Shown: in pieces, positions 31,955-43,789 of the stretch
Layout: every line of letters starts with the position of its first letter
Position numbering within the stretch: the first letter of the stretch is position 1
NCBI GenBank assembly: GCA_963556145.1
Contig: OY744465.1
Coordinates: forward strand, 1,736,001 to 1,800,000
Direction: 5' to 3'
Source of the DNA: Hygrocybe punicea
Taxonomy: Eukaryota; Basidiomycota; Agaricomycetes; Agaricales; Hygrophoraceae
DNA length: 64,000 nt
The notes under the pieces: generated by a model
Told to the model about the DNA's origin: nothing
The model's database searches: none
The model's input: the letters and a program-made list of their open reading frames with translations, nothing else
Program-made: the position numbers and the translations under genes

Positions 31955-32195
31955 TGTAGAGATTGATATCTCTCTGTGTGCATATTCTCTTATTTTCTAT
32001 TGTTACAGTTTACCTTATCTTCTTTACAATCCCACTTCACCATTTCTTCACCACAGTCCATTTATAGATACTATACAGTACCTATATAGTGGCTTGTGTA
32101 CATAGTTACAAACAAGTTGAGTTTTGGGTTTTGACCCCAGTGACAATGATCTTGCACACCCTGAATCCATGCCTACCCAGGCCACGTTCACCACA
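31955..32195 (+). repeat. 3' LTR of the non-autonomous element
   Basis: 241 bp, TGTAGAGATTG to CCACA. Just upstream is the hairpin GAGACTGAGGACAGTCTC (31918-31935), and a purine-containing AGTGGA tract directly before the LTR. Confidence 0.85.
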
Positions 32196-32659
32196 TCGTC
32201 CCATGTAGGTGGATATCTAAAGTTCTTCATACCAACACCACATTCTTCTCGATCCACCTTGGTGACCATAGCTTTCACGAGGCCTGTGAAGACATCGAGT
32301 TCTTTGTATTTTCCTTGCAATGTCCCCAAAGCAAACCGGACGCAGGGTGTATTCTTGCTGCCCTATGAGAATTGAATGTCAATAACAAGAACTTGGTACA
32401 ATCACCAAAACTTACTGGTGACTCAATAAGTTCACGGAGGCCAACAGTCCGAGCATACAATTCGCCAAGTACCTGATTGTGGAACCGATGATTGTTGTAG
32501 ATATAGTTGTTGTCATTTGGTAATGGCTTTTTCAAAACAGAATGAAAATGCCTGTCAAGAAGGAGAGCAAGACATTGTTCACAAGGGCATGCCGTTGATA
32601 CACTATATGTAGCTATAAGAAGGGAAATCCTACAACTACAAAAGGTGAAAAGGTGCAAG

Positions 32660-33216
32660 GAAGCTTCGGAAAGCCTACATTAGTATAGGAAATGAAGGAG
32701 AATGAATAGAAGTGGATGAGAAACTCAAGAGAAGTGCTGCGATCAAAACTGGAGTGGTGTGATCAAAATCGAAGAGTTGCGATAAAATCAAAAGTCGCAG
32801 TGAGATTGAAGGGTCGGACAGTGAGAGAACGTGATAGAATATGAAGAGAATGGAACTAGGATGAAGGGTAAGCTCTGAGATGAAGGGGGAATGATGGTCT
32901 GTCTTGATTCTCTGGGGGTTCTCTGTCTAGTGGCTCATACAGGCAGGTATATAAGCTGTAAGGACAAAGGAAGAGAGATGAAAGGATGATACTAAAAGGA
33001 GATATGTGAGATCAAGGGCATATAGAAGAAAGGATATGTAGAGAGAACGATAAATGAATATAGAGAACAAAGAGAACAAAGGAAATACTTCGAAGTGCGA
33101 TAACTAAATATCTCCGAAGTCGCAGAAGATCGCAATAGTCACGATGTGATCGGAAGGTCGAAGAGTGGTAAGTCACATCAAGTCGCAAGGAATCGCAAAA
33201 TATATGAAATCGGAGC
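32660..33216 (-). repeat. LTR-like insertion between coding modules
   Basis: About 550 bp of non-coding sequence between two coding pieces of the same gene. On the minus strand it starts TGTGGCGGGACGGTG, has repeated TCGCAAC/TTGCGACTT motifs, a TATA-like CTTATATACCTG (near 32955) and a CT-rich 3' part. This is the layout of a solo LTR. No clear terminal CA plus target duplication could be fixed. Confidence 0.4.
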
Positions 33217-33816
33217 TCAGGATGGCTGAGTGCGTATCACCGTCCCGCCACAGGGACTTGGAGAAACATAATGGAGGCAGGACACTGTGAAGACGTGGGA
33301 ATTGCCATGATCATTTCGCCATGTGTGCTCGTGCTCTTGCAAATCCATCACTTCCTGCTGCCTTCCCTTCTTCAATTGACCAAAAGATTTTCCAAACCTC
33401 TCTTTTGCTATTGTGGCAACAGATCGAGCACCACCCCCCTTAGCGCCTGTTCGCTGTAAGTAAACCAGCACTAGGTGGTGATAAGCTTCTGTGAGACCTG
33501 GGCAAGCTGTGGGTTTTTTCTTGACTGGTTCCTCTGTTGATTTGCCGTTCTTTGTCAGTTTCCAGCTGAACTTGCTTGCCATGTCAGCCAAAGTTGGCAT
33601 ACCGGCCATTGGGTCAATCTTTTTCTTTTTGGTTGGGATGCAGTCTTGAATGTGTTTTCGCCACTGAGTTGCATCATACATCTCCTTGACTATCACATTT
33701 GTTCCACAGCTTGAATGACGAACAAGGTGAAGGTTAGACGAGTCAAATGTGGCAGCTGGATCATCGCTGCGTATCTTCTCTTTCCAGCGTGCCAGTTTTG
33801 ACTTTGAAGGTGCCAT
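33217..33816 (-). pseudogene. Zinc-like module of the interrupted gene
   Basis: ARWKEKIRSDDPAATFDSSN leads into LVRHSSCGTNVIVKEMYD and WRKHIQDC, a spaced C-C-H-C pattern. It continues with PCPGLTEAYHHLVLVYLQRTGAKGGG and EHTWRNDHGNSHVFTVSC. The preceding frame reads NGTFKVKTGTLE across the same bases as KLARWKE, which argues for a single-base shift joining it to the protease module upstream. It ends at the LTR-like insertion. Confidence 0.55.
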
Positions 33817-34434
33817 TCTTTAACATCTCCCTATTGTTCCGTGATGATATAGCAGAGATGCTGATCCCAACAGGCCCTCCAACAGAGGAATCTTCAGATG
33901 TGCGATCTCTCTTTTTTTTGATCACTGGCGCCCAATTTGAGGATTTGGGTTTTATCGCTTCATTGAAGATTGAGAAGTATTGCTTTGGGGGCAATGGGGT
34001 TGTTTGCGAAGATGTGGGTGCAGTTTCTCTGAGGTGGCCAGACTTGTCAGCGGTGAGGTAGGAATTGACTTCATCCATCATCGCTGGCTCACTCTCAGGT
34101 GTTGTAACAAGGAGATTTTGCATGATGGGCGCATTGTGGTACGTATCCATGCATAGAAATGATATGTCCATTGAGTTGAAGTGAGCTAGATTAGGTGCTG
34201 GCTGGATTGGTAGTGGATCGGGCAGCATCCCAGTGGTCTGTGATTCATTATGAGAAGAGCATGGAAGTCCTGCCAAATCATTGCTACTTGGCACAAGTGC
34301 AGTGGGAGTGTCGGGTATAAGCATTGGGTGAGGCGCTGGCAAGGTTTTATCACATCTTGGGAACTGCTGATTGTTTGATAACAGTGTATTGACTGATAAG
34401 TATAGGTGTGTAAAGGATGGCTAAATTTCTTACA

Positions 34435-35670
34435 TCGTTCACACAATGTTCTGCTAACTGAATGAACCAGTCAGCCCTGGCTAGTGATCGCTGGCTGGGG
34501 ACCCATAGTGGAGTACCCCCAATCGCATGAGATATGGTGTTTATTGCGATTATCCCACAGGAGAAGCTGTCTTTGTGATTGCCATGCTTGAGACAATCAC
34601 CTTTATTCTCGAATGAGCCATTAAATTTGGCTTTGAGCCATTTTTGAAGTGCGTTTATAAATGACTTCAGTGGGGAAAAGCTGCTGACAAGGGGATCCCC
34701 TACATAGACATGAACCTATACTGCTATTAAATCAACAGGTGTACGTACCGTAACCAAAATATCTGTCAACAAAGTTGATGATGCCAGCAACCCAATGGTT
34801 ATTTTCCAGGATAGGGAAGTACAGTGCCTGCAGCCCAGATTCTTTGACAAGATGTTCATACTGAGAGAGGTTCGGTGTCTCCTTCCAGTTATAGCCCTTG
34901 TGTCCATTGCCAGTTGCCACGACCTCAAGGAAAAGGGAGCTGGATGTGACTGCTGTAGTTGGAGTTAACTTGATATTTGAGCAGATAGACAACATGTTTT
35001 GGATCATCATATCAATGTGAGTGATTGATATCCATGCTATACCGAGGAATACTGATAGTTGTTGAGTTGTACTTCCCTCCAGACTAGCATGCAGAACGTT
35101 CCAGCCAAGAAAATCAAGTAATTTCTGTGTGCGAGTAAATTGGCTGGTAGGATCAATCCCCCTTGGCTGTTCCTTGAGCCATTGGCTGCACTTCTGCCAG
35201 CTGGACTGCATGCTGATGGTTTCATACATCTTGGCCCAGAACATAAGAACCCAAACCGGTAGTCAATTAGAGGAATTGTTAAACCGGTGATCAACAACAG
35301 AACGTGCCCCATTGAGCCATGCTTGTCCATATTCTTTTTCCAAACAATCTAGGAAGTCCTTCAGAGGGATGGGCCTTGACATGAGGTATGTGAGTGATTC
35401 ATTATATGGAGGGTCATTGCTGAACCATTGTCTGGGAGTACTGGAGATCAGCTCAAATGAAATCGGAGGCAAAGACAATGCCAGAAAATTTGTAACAGGT
35501 AAACCAGGAGGTGGAAATTGAGTCAACTGGGGTTCTGGTATCTCCAGTGTTTGTTTTTTTGCAAACCAGATGTGCAGGGGTGTATTCCTTGAGGGGTAAG
35601 ACTTTCCAACACCAATCCATTCACTTTCTTGGAATATAGGAAGGGTTTCAAAGTCAATGACCTCACTCAT
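34435..35670 (-). pseudogene. Ulp1-like cysteine protease module (C48)
   Basis: The start ATG at 35670 (MSEVIDFETLPIF) is followed by a helical region with EYGQAWLNGARSVVDHRF and LGIAWISITHIDMMIQNML. The catalytic His is in ENNHWVAGIINF. The Asp in RYFGYGDPL is formed across a roughly 50-nt GTACGT...TAG intron at about 34693-34741. The Cys is in HKDSFSCGIIAIN, with DS preceding as in Ulp1/SENP proteases. The catalytic triad is complete. The family cleaves SUMO-like conjugates; here it probably serves the transposon-like protein it precedes. Confidence 0.75.
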
Positions 35671-36144
35671 TCTCGGAAAGGTAATCGAATGCCGATGCCG
35701 TATGCAGTGGGGAATAGATCTAGCACCATATTGCAGCCATGTGTTATGTAAGATTTATTCCACTCATGTAAAAATGTACAGGAATTCGGTGGCCATGCGA
35801 AGTATATTTTATACTAGCTATCCTCTGTTGTCCGGATAGTGATCTGGCCTTGAACTACCCTTGCAGATTCTGTTCGGATTTTTTTCTGGCCGTCTGGGCC
35901 CTCAAGCCTGATTTTGTCTGGATGTGAAGTGGCCTTCTGCCGATTTTGGCCCAAATTTGTCCAGATTATGATCTGGCCTCTAAGTAGTACAGATATTCCG
36001 GGGTCCTTAGACGGCACTCGAACTGAACGTTGAACGTTGAACCTTCAAATTCCAATCGAACGAGCGCTGGGCCAGTGGGCCACCAGACATACTGGTCCTT
36101 TCATTCTACACTTTTGGCATGATCTTCTATGACTCTCGAGACCA
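35671..36144. other. Intergenic between the Ulp1-type gene and the hAT element
   Basis: No gene. Two direct copies of a GATCTGGCCT-containing stretch (about 35837-35852 and 35962-35978) and several TCTGGCC motifs suggest a small decayed repeat. The edges were not resolved. Confidence 0.35.
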
Positions 36145-36152
36145 AGTCCAAC

Positions 36153-38906
36153 TAGTGTACGTGGCAGAACTATTTTCAGTCAATTGTGCCGGCAGAACTG
36201 GCAGAACAGCAATTGCCAACAGTGGCAGAATCTGGCGGAACGTTTCCGAGTTCAAATATCAGCTTTACAGTTGACAAGTCGCGGTAGGGACCAGTCCATT
36301 GAGTATTACAAAAAAGAAACACCCTCAGAAGACATGATGTGACGGACATCCCACAAATTCGAAGCTGCGTCTTCATCTCCGATGACACTCACAACCTCTT
36401 TGAACGACTCAGGAATAAGGCCTTGATCTACACGCTCCAACTCCTCAAAACTGTATACCTCACCTTGCAGCACCTCTCCGCCATCCAAACTCTTGTCCAA
36501 TTCCTTTGATTGGCTCTCCAGTTCCCTGAAAGCTTCATCCAGTTCATCAAGGGATATCCCTTCTGGACCCTGGAGAAAATTGTCAGCTCGGAATTTTCGG
36601 AAGTAAGAGGAGGTGTCCATGTGAATGTGGCCTCAAGATCGTTGACCAGGTCAACACTGATGCCAACTTCAGAGCGGGTGTGCATATGGGCATGGCGGCG
36701 ATGTGTAGGCTTCCCGGAAGCGCGATCCTTTTGATAAAGATGATAGCAATAGTTGGCATGGAGTTTTCCAAGGGTTTCGAAAGTTTCAACAGAGAGGCGG
36801 CAACGTTTGACAGTTTGCGTACCACCGAGAGCTGAAAAGAGTTGCTCGACTTTGGCTGCATGTGGAACGATGGAAAACAGGGTGATAGCGAGGATTTTCA
36901 ATGGATTGGCCTCAGCAGTGAGCGGTAAGCATTCCCACCAGTCAAGGCCGTTCGCTTGGCCACCTGCATATGGCCCTCTGCACTGGTGGTACTGCTTCAA
37001 GTTGTCGACCAGCCGCTTTGCCTTCTCCTCACTCCACCTCCACTGCTGTGCAATCCCTAGAGCTGTCTGAACCATAAACTCAAATGAACGGCCATTTGCT
37101 GCCTGTGAAATTGTTAACTTCCGGCACATGGGGTGGAGGAAAAGGGCCAGGGAATGGATGTTCGCGTTCATGGAATGAAAGCATCGATTAAAAACAGCCT
37201 TTGCGTGCATCCAGAAACCCACGTCGTCATCATCAGGATCCAGCTGAATGCGAATCATTGCTTGAGCACACCGGATTAGCTCAAGCATGCAATCGGCAAG
37301 TGATGTCTCCCGTGATTCAAGGTTGCCGATGGCATCAACAATGGGCTTTGCAGTCTTAAGGAGCTGGTTAAGGCGTGACCAGTATTCTACATCATGGAGG
37401 ACTGTATTTATTACTTCGGGTACGACAGGGGACAGTCCGTGGGTTTTCTTCTGTGCATCAGGTCGAATACAGATATGAGAGAGGGTTTCTGACCAACTCG
37501 TCAGACATAGCTCTGTGCATACTGAAGTAGAATATCAAACCGATATGATAACACGCAGAATTAAGGCATACCACCGAGATTTGCGATTCTGCTTCATTGT
37601 GTGGTTTATCTTCATTTTCTTTGCTTCGCTGTTGAGCTGGCCCCCCCAATAGTGAGAATTGTTGAAGAATGTGACGATCCGAGTTGTTTTTGAAATGATC
37701 TTCTTCATCGCCAGAAACGAAAAAATCTCACCAAGTGTGGTGTTGAGCCCATGAAGAAAACAAGCAAAAGTCTGTAAGTTTCCAAATCATAAACAAATTC
37801 AAGTATTTCAAGAATGAGACATACAAGCACCCAATAGAAATGGCCTTGAAATCTCCTGCGAAGCACCTGCATCACCGTGGGGTTATCGGTTGTGAGTGCA
37901 ATGAGACAACGGCCATCTTCAATTTCCATAGTTTTCAATGCCTTTTGGGATGTCCCGAACAGCTTGTCTGCAGAACCCCGATGGCCAGTCAAGTCGTCAA
38001 GGCTAAGTACAACTGGATACCTGTTAACTTCTGCTGCAACAGAGCCATATAAATTTCGTTTGATCTTATCTTCCCAACCATCAATCAGCAATGTGAGCTG
38101 CTTCCTCTCCTTCAGTCGGTTAATTTCTTCAATCTGCACCCTTGCTGCTTCAGCATCCATAATAGAGTGAGACAAGACCCAGCGAGAGGGTGCCTGGTAG
38201 GAAGGGCGGATCTCATCAAGAAAGTCACGGAAATACCAATTCTCTGCAACGGTGAATGCCACATTGGCATGAACGACAAAGCTGATATATTCTGTAAACA
38301 GAAGCGTATATAATCTCACACCACCACTCACCGGAAGAGTTTGACATTGGCACGCTCTTGTTGTGTTAGAGTGAGTGCATGGTCAACATATCCTCCAAGC
38401 GTCCCAGACTTCCGCTTCTTTACAACAACAGAGCCACCGGCTTCAGGCAATATGGGAGAAGAAGGTTCGGATGGGGTGATAGAACCGCCGATCACCTCAT
38501 TTATTCCCTTTCCTGCCAGAAAGGTACGGGCTTCTTTACGTACATCGGAAGGGCAGTTGGGACACTTTTTGGGATCTATAAGATGTTTGACATGTAGATT
38601 GTCATGTCCCTGGATGCGATGACCAGGTCCATTGTCATCACAGTGGTTGCATTTCCACCAGTAACGACCAGATTTATTTGCAACTTTTTCAAGCTGGGTG
38701 AAGTTTGCCACGACAAATGCGAGGAGGCGGGCGCCCGCCTGTGTTATTGGAAGTCATGCTGATTCTTTTACAAACTCAGTGCATAGAGGTAGACAAAACT
38801 ATTATAATAGAACTTCAATCCGCGAGGTTGTACTTCTGCCGAGTTCTGCCCAGCACCGCTTTTGGCAGAATGGTGGCGGAATGGCAGACTTCTGCCAACA
38901 ACACTA
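36153..38906 (-). mobile_element. hAT element encoding a transposase, target duplication AGTCCAAC
   Basis: A 2754-bp element with ends TAGTGTACGTGGCAGAA and, inverted, TAGTGTTGTTGGCAGAA. It is flanked by a perfect 8-bp duplication AGTCCAAC (36145-36152 and 38907-38914). Both ends are crowded with GGCAGAA/TTCTGCC motifs, likely transposase sites. One gene fills the interior. Its terminal eight bases TAGTGTTG at the right end match those of the non-autonomous elements A, B, D and E, but the rest of the ends differ. Confidence 0.93.
36306..38712 (-). pseudogene. hAT transposase with BED-type zinc finger
   Basis: The N terminus carries a BED-like finger, YWWKCNHC ... HVKHLIDPKKC. Exon 1 ends 38332; exon 2 starts 38281 (RFVVHANVAFTVAENWYF). 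Then come MDGWEDK-like LIDGWEDKIKRN, LTTDNPTVMQ and ACFLHGLNTTLGEIF (across an intron), SRWYALIL, and the hAT dimerisation block WWECLPLTAEANPLKILAI ... VEQLFSALGG. One proposed intron near 37530 is only 33 nt. No clean ATG is in frame with the finger (an ATG at about 38757 is one base off). A further frame change near 36600 is needed to reach the stop at 36306. It may therefore be slightly damaged. Confidence 0.75.
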
Positions 38907-39095
38907 AGTCCAACACTCAAGACCAGTGTGAGCAGAACAGCGACAGGAAGGGAGGGCAGGACGGGTGAATCTGTGTTGGAGGTTGCACGTTCGCCGACTC
39001 CACCAACGTTGATCTCATGTGAATCCCATCAAGAATGTCTTCTCATAAATACTGGCCAATGTAGGTTCAATGGGGCCTCCCAACGTCCTCTCAAC

Positions 39096-40794
39096 ATGTG
39101 GTTCATCGCCGCCCTCTCGCTTCTCTCGATAGTTTATGCAGCTCAAGTACGTTGCCGTATTATCCCAACCTTGAACCGCAACCATACCCTTGTAAACACT
39201 CCGTTCAGGTCCCGACTTTTGTTCCCCCATCGTTTGGTCCTACCGTCGCTTCTTCCAATTACGTTGGAGCTAGCAATGGCTCTCTTCCAAAGCCTACAGT
39301 CGTACCTGGAAAGCAATTTGATCGTTTCATCCAAGTAACCCGTCTTACCTTCTCAGTCTCCTTTTGCTCACCCGCCCCACCCCCCAGATATGGCTCGAAA
39401 ACACCGACTTTGCCACCGCGAGTAATAACGTGAGCAATCCGTCTCCTTAACGACGAGACTGAACTGATATCTCGTAGTCTGTCTTCACATCCTTGGCCCA
39501 ACAAGGCATCATACTCGACCAGTACTATGCTTTGACTCACCCTTCCGAACCCAACTACATGGCTGTTGTTGGAGCCGACTTCTGGGGCTTGGCAGACGAT
39601 GCTTACTACAGCATACCAGCAAAGTTCGTGATTCAATTTTTCCTTCTCAATTTCCTGAATTCCCCCTTGCAGCATCTCCACTGTTGTTGACCTTCTGGAT
39701 GCGAAAAACATCTCCTGGGCTTCCTACCAGGAGAACATGCCCTCTGACGGCTTTACAGGCTTCAAGTACGTCCTCGCCGCTCTTTGTTCACCCTGTACTT
39801 TACCAATCCACCCATCCTCGAAGCTTCACGTCCGTTAACTACTTGAACACATCCGCTCCTCCCTATACGTTCTACGTCCGCAAGCACAACCCACTCATCT
39901 TCTATGACTCCGTTGCGACTGTCCCAGCTCGAGATGTGCTCCAACGCAACTTCAACGACTTTGCGGCCGACGTCAATGCGTCCGCCATTCCACAATGGGT
40001 TTTCGTAACCCCAAACCTTGTCAACGATGCCCACGATACCGACATCACCTTCGTCTCCGAGTGGCTCCAGTTCTGGCTCTTGCCACTCCTCAATGACACG
40101 AACTTCAATGACAACAGGACCCTCATCCTTTTAACATTTGACGAGAACGAAACCTACACCATCAATAACCGCATTGTCTCCATCCTCCTTGGTGGTGCCG
40201 TCCCCGCTGCCATGCATGGGACCACCGACTCGACATACTACACCCATTATTCCACCTTGAGTACCGTCCAGGCTAATTGGGGCCTCGGCTCCCTTGGACG
40301 CGGAGACACCAACAAGTGAGTCTCTTCCGGTATACACAACCAACACCCCCCCTCACGCACGCCCCCTCAGGACCCTCTCCAATGTCTTCTCCTTCGTCGC
40401 CCAAGCAACAGGCTATACCAATGTCGACATCACCGGCTCCGATATCCCCCTCACCAACTTAACTGGCACGATCCCCGGGCCACTCAACGGTAACCAATAC
40501 GTCCCTTACCTTGCACCCAACACTTCTGCCGTCGGAGCCGGGGGAGGTCCGGTCTTCATCGCACAAACCCTTAACACTAGTCTCAATGAAACCAACGCCC
40601 CGCCGCCCGTCAACCTCACCGCCATGAACAAGACGGTCCCTGGCCTTGGACCGTCCTCCACTTCACCGCCAAAAGCGACGGGGACTGGATCGGGATCGGG
40701 ATCAGGGTCGAGCGGCTCTGTGGGTCGGGAGGTGGCTGCAGGGACCGCTGCAGTTTTAGGTGTTTTGATGGGCGGTGCGATGTTGTTCTTGTGA
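39096..40794 (+). CDS. GPI-anchored acid phosphatase-like phosphoesterase (PF04185 type)
   Basis: Seven exons: 39096-39146, 39209-39334, 39388-39429, 39478-39623, 39673-39765, 39824-40315, 40371-40794. They join to 457 residues. A signal peptide (MWFIAALSLLSIVYAAQ) is followed by the metal-ligand motif WLENTDF (about 61-67), HPSEPNYMAVVGAD (94-107), and a late FDENETYT with HGTTDSTYYTHYS. Many N-x-T/S sites fit secretion. The tail is Ser/Gly-rich with a hydrophobic end (AAVLGVLMGGAMLFL), a GPI-attachment signal. It probably releases phosphate at the cell surface. Exons 2-4 are very short, but the frame is fully consistent. Confidence 0.9.
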
Positions 40795-41009
40795 GAGGTA
40801 TGTCTTGCCTTGCATCTCAGGACAACTAGTTTATCATGCCCGAACTTCTCAATATCTTCTTTATTGTGCATATCAGATTCCTGTAGGTAGTAGCATTTAA
40901 ATAGGTTGTGAGATTAAAGCTTCTTTAGCCGCTCTGCTATTTGACTATAATGTACATCCACTTGTCCTAAAAACTATATTCCGGTGTTCATAAATCTTGA
41001 GACTTTTGC

Positions 41010-43579
41010 TCATTGCCACCATTCACGAGCCCTCGGACCACATCTCTTGGGAGTGACTTGTTCAAGTCGATCCTGTAAGGATGTCGAACAAAACTGGTAT
41101 GAGAAGATAGCCATATCCCATAAATAAGATATCAACAAATACCCAATAATTGACAGGAGAATGCGCGGCCAATCGTCCGATGAATGGTATGTGCTGAGAG
41201 GCCAAGAACATCTTCTTTACAGTCAAACCACGTAACACAGCGTCCTGCCTCATGGCCGTAATCTCTTCGCTGCTGAAATCAGATTTCACGTCGACCGAGA
41301 CGACTTTGGGTCCAGGGAGGAGGCGGTCTTGGCCTTGAACCTCGCATGAGAGGGGAGACGGTTTCAAGAAGATTTCAATGCCAAGATGACAGAAGTTGAA
41401 TAGATTTTCTGGATCCACATTTGTGTTTCATGGTTCCTACCACACAACGGCATGAAGATAGCTCACCAGGGTCCAAGTCAACATCTCTGAAATCGCCAAG
41501 AGAGGGGAGACCAGTGGCAACAAAGTCGTTTCGGTTCGTAACGCGCCACATGGATCTGGGAACCTCAGGGTCGGTGCGCAAGCCCTTGTGCAACGCTGCG
41601 AGAGATTCCAGTTATCAAAATGGGACAGTAAGTATCATCATTAAAACTTAACCAACCCTCACGGCTGACAATATCTGACTGTATTCACCATAGCAATTTG
41701 AGGAAGTGTCTCGACGTAATGTAAGAAGACAACGTACAACAATTGGAGTGGCAAAGAGGTACGCATCCCGTAGAAGAGCGTTTGATCCGATGTCCTTAGA
41801 GAGGAGAGCTTTCGAGTAAGCCAACGAAGCAATGGCTGTACCCAGACTGTGTCCGGTGAACCAAACGTGAATCTTGGTACCAGGCGGTTTCCCTTTGGCC
41901 AGCTCATCCGTAGCTATTTTAAGCCCAGCTGCAATCGTGTCTAGAATAAAACATAAATCAGCAGTCAGGGGGATATTGGAAAATGTCTTAAGAGTTTGTA
42001 CCATAGGGTAATCGTTCTTGGTCATCTGGAAAGAGTCGCTACAAGGTTTTGATTCAACAGGCGCGTGTTAATGAGTGGTATCTCCCTACTTCTTTAAATC
42101 CTCGGTGGACTAGTGTAGAGCATGAAGACGTCATTCTTCCGACACGTCCAATAGCAGAGAAAACACACCATTGTGGAAGCCGGGAATATGTGCTGATGCT
42201 TTTACGAAACTGGACATGGATTCCTAAGTTTTCATATAGAAGTATGGATCTGGGTCGTACTAACGTAGCACTGAAATCGGTTATCCATTCTTCAAACGAT
42301 GCTGGTCCTGTGCCTCTTAAAGAGCAGACCAATTCTATAGTCAGCCTCCAGAATAAAGCAATGAAAATCATCCTGATGACTGACTTGAATGCAACAACAA
42401 CCCAATCCCCGTCAGCATCCCAGAACAACAAACAATACGCTTGACTCGTGCTTGCCAACTCGCTCAAAGGTTCGTAGAAAATGTTATAGTCATTAACGAA
42501 AGTGCTGATCGGGCTCGACGACAATTCGTCATCATCCTCACCAAGTAACGCGACAATCTTTGAAATCGCGTCGCCATCAAAGATCGATGTGATGAGACCA
42601 CCAGGGTCAGACATGTCCGCCGTGTTGGAGGTATGACGTCCTCCGTCTCTCAGGGCGTCGCGAGCGGAGTAGAGGGCTTTGTGAAATCCAGTGGTCGATC
42701 TTTCGTACATGATACTAGACAGTTGGAGGCTGGGGTGGTGGGGGTAAAGAATGGATGTAATTAGAAAACAGGGCCATTGCCATAGCTGGGAACAACAGCA
42801 TACAGAAATTTAGCGATATCGAGGTCAAATTCGCGTAGATCCTGAGCTGAGTTGGGAGCAGTTGACAATTTGTGTTTTGCCGCCTCACATAGGTTTTTCT
42901 GCAAAGCTTTGAAGAGCATGGGATTCACTGACACAGATAGCACACCGTCAAACGTAACCAGATTTATATGCATCGAGTCATCCACTCACTGCTGTTTACA
43001 AGGGATAAATGCCCTGATAAATGCCCGAATGTGCGACGATACAAAGCAACGATGAGCGGAGCGTTGGCGATGATGCACCAGACATAGATGATGCCCAAGA
43101 CAAAGGAGGCACCAGTTGCAAAGAAGACGACAGACAAAAACGCTGAGACATCTGTGAAACCATAAGGCCAAGTGAATCTGGATATGCGAAAAGGTTGGAT
43201 GCACCAAATCGTCCCATGAGCAGCCTGCACAAATGTCAAAAAGGAGCGCATTTGGACATCAGTGCCTCCGAAAAAAAAAAAATAGATGGATTTCCACGTC
43301 GACATACCACCAAGTTCTAACCAGGTACTTCATGAATACGACCAAATTACCGACAACTATGTGCCTCAGCCAGGCGATCTCTTGGTTAAGGATGGTCCCT
43401 CGAGAAGCCACATTCTGCGCAATGCTAGCCACTTCGTCTGAACGAAGACTTTTCAGCTGACTACGAATGCGAGCGGTACATGCATCAATTTCCGCCTGCG
43501 TCTGGGGCGCCTGAATCGTTTGCAGTGAGCGTGGCCCGAGTGGGGATAGGTTGCAACGACAAACTTGGTTTATAACCAT
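41010..43579 (-). CDS. Class 3 lipase-like alpha/beta hydrolase with N-terminal membrane region
   Basis: The proposed start is MVINQVCRCNLSPLG (43579). An early region with a membrane segment (FTDVSAFLSVVFFATGASFVLGIIYVWCII) is followed by NLVTFDGVLSVSVNPMLFKAL. The catalytic part has SLRGTGPASFEEWITD and the nucleophile elbow VWFTGHSLGTAIASL (about 41854), then RVTNRNDFVATGLPS near the C terminus, as in lipase class 3 (PF01764). It has many introns, not all fixed. The last join, NYW to FCSTS with stop at 41010, uses a GTATTT...CAG intron and is inferred. It probably hydrolyses acylglycerols. Confidence 0.75.
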
Positions 43580-43789
43580 GCAAAGCTTTGAAGGTGGTAT
43601 CGTGGGTTTGTTAGATGTGGAAAACAAGAGCCGTCGGGCGCTAAGCACCTCAGCTTGGGATTGGCATTTTTCCAAACCCGGCAAAGGGACTGGATTCTAA
43701 ACATACAAACATACACATCACGACCAAATACAGGTCTACAGAGAATTGATAGCACCGGAGATACGTCACCACGTCACACGTCACACGTC

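Larger units (their letters stand above)
29687..32195 (+). mobile_element. Non-autonomous LTR retrotransposon, target duplication TCGT
   Basis: Two 241-bp LTRs (29687-29927 and 31955-32195) in direct orientation, ending CACA, flanked by TCGT at 29683-29686 and 32196-32199. Removing the element and one TCGT rejoins the minus-strand host frame, as PPTWDEISHIISIHS. A possible primer-binding site TGGAGCCCACC starts 2 bp after the left LTR. There are no protease, RT or integrase domains. It must be mobilised in trans. The LTRs differ by only a few bases, so insertion is recent. Confidence 0.88.
29204..35670 (-). pseudogene. Ulp1-protease plus zinc plus RNase-H-like transposase-type gene, interrupted
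   Basis: Four modules in one orientation: a Ulp1-like C48 protease (35670-34435), a linker and Cys/His zinc-like region (34342-33217), a cysteine-containing central part (32658-32200), and a segment with GPIGLSCDDTKLFSS (29682-29204). I know of agaricomycete families with this order in one protein; that it was one gene here is inferred. Damage: a one-base frame change near 33790, an LTR-like insertion at about 32660-33216, a non-autonomous LTR element at 29687-32195, and truncation at 29203 by the hAT-like repeat. The function is probably transposition related; the superfamily is not established. Confidence 0.6.

Noticed and set aside
36178..36222. Further copies of the symmetric module in the hAT end, where CAATTG occurs twice
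   Set aside because: There are no CCTYGCRAA/TTCGCGAGG arms and no symmetry around the core. TCAATTGA also occurs without arms at about 9130 and 9205.
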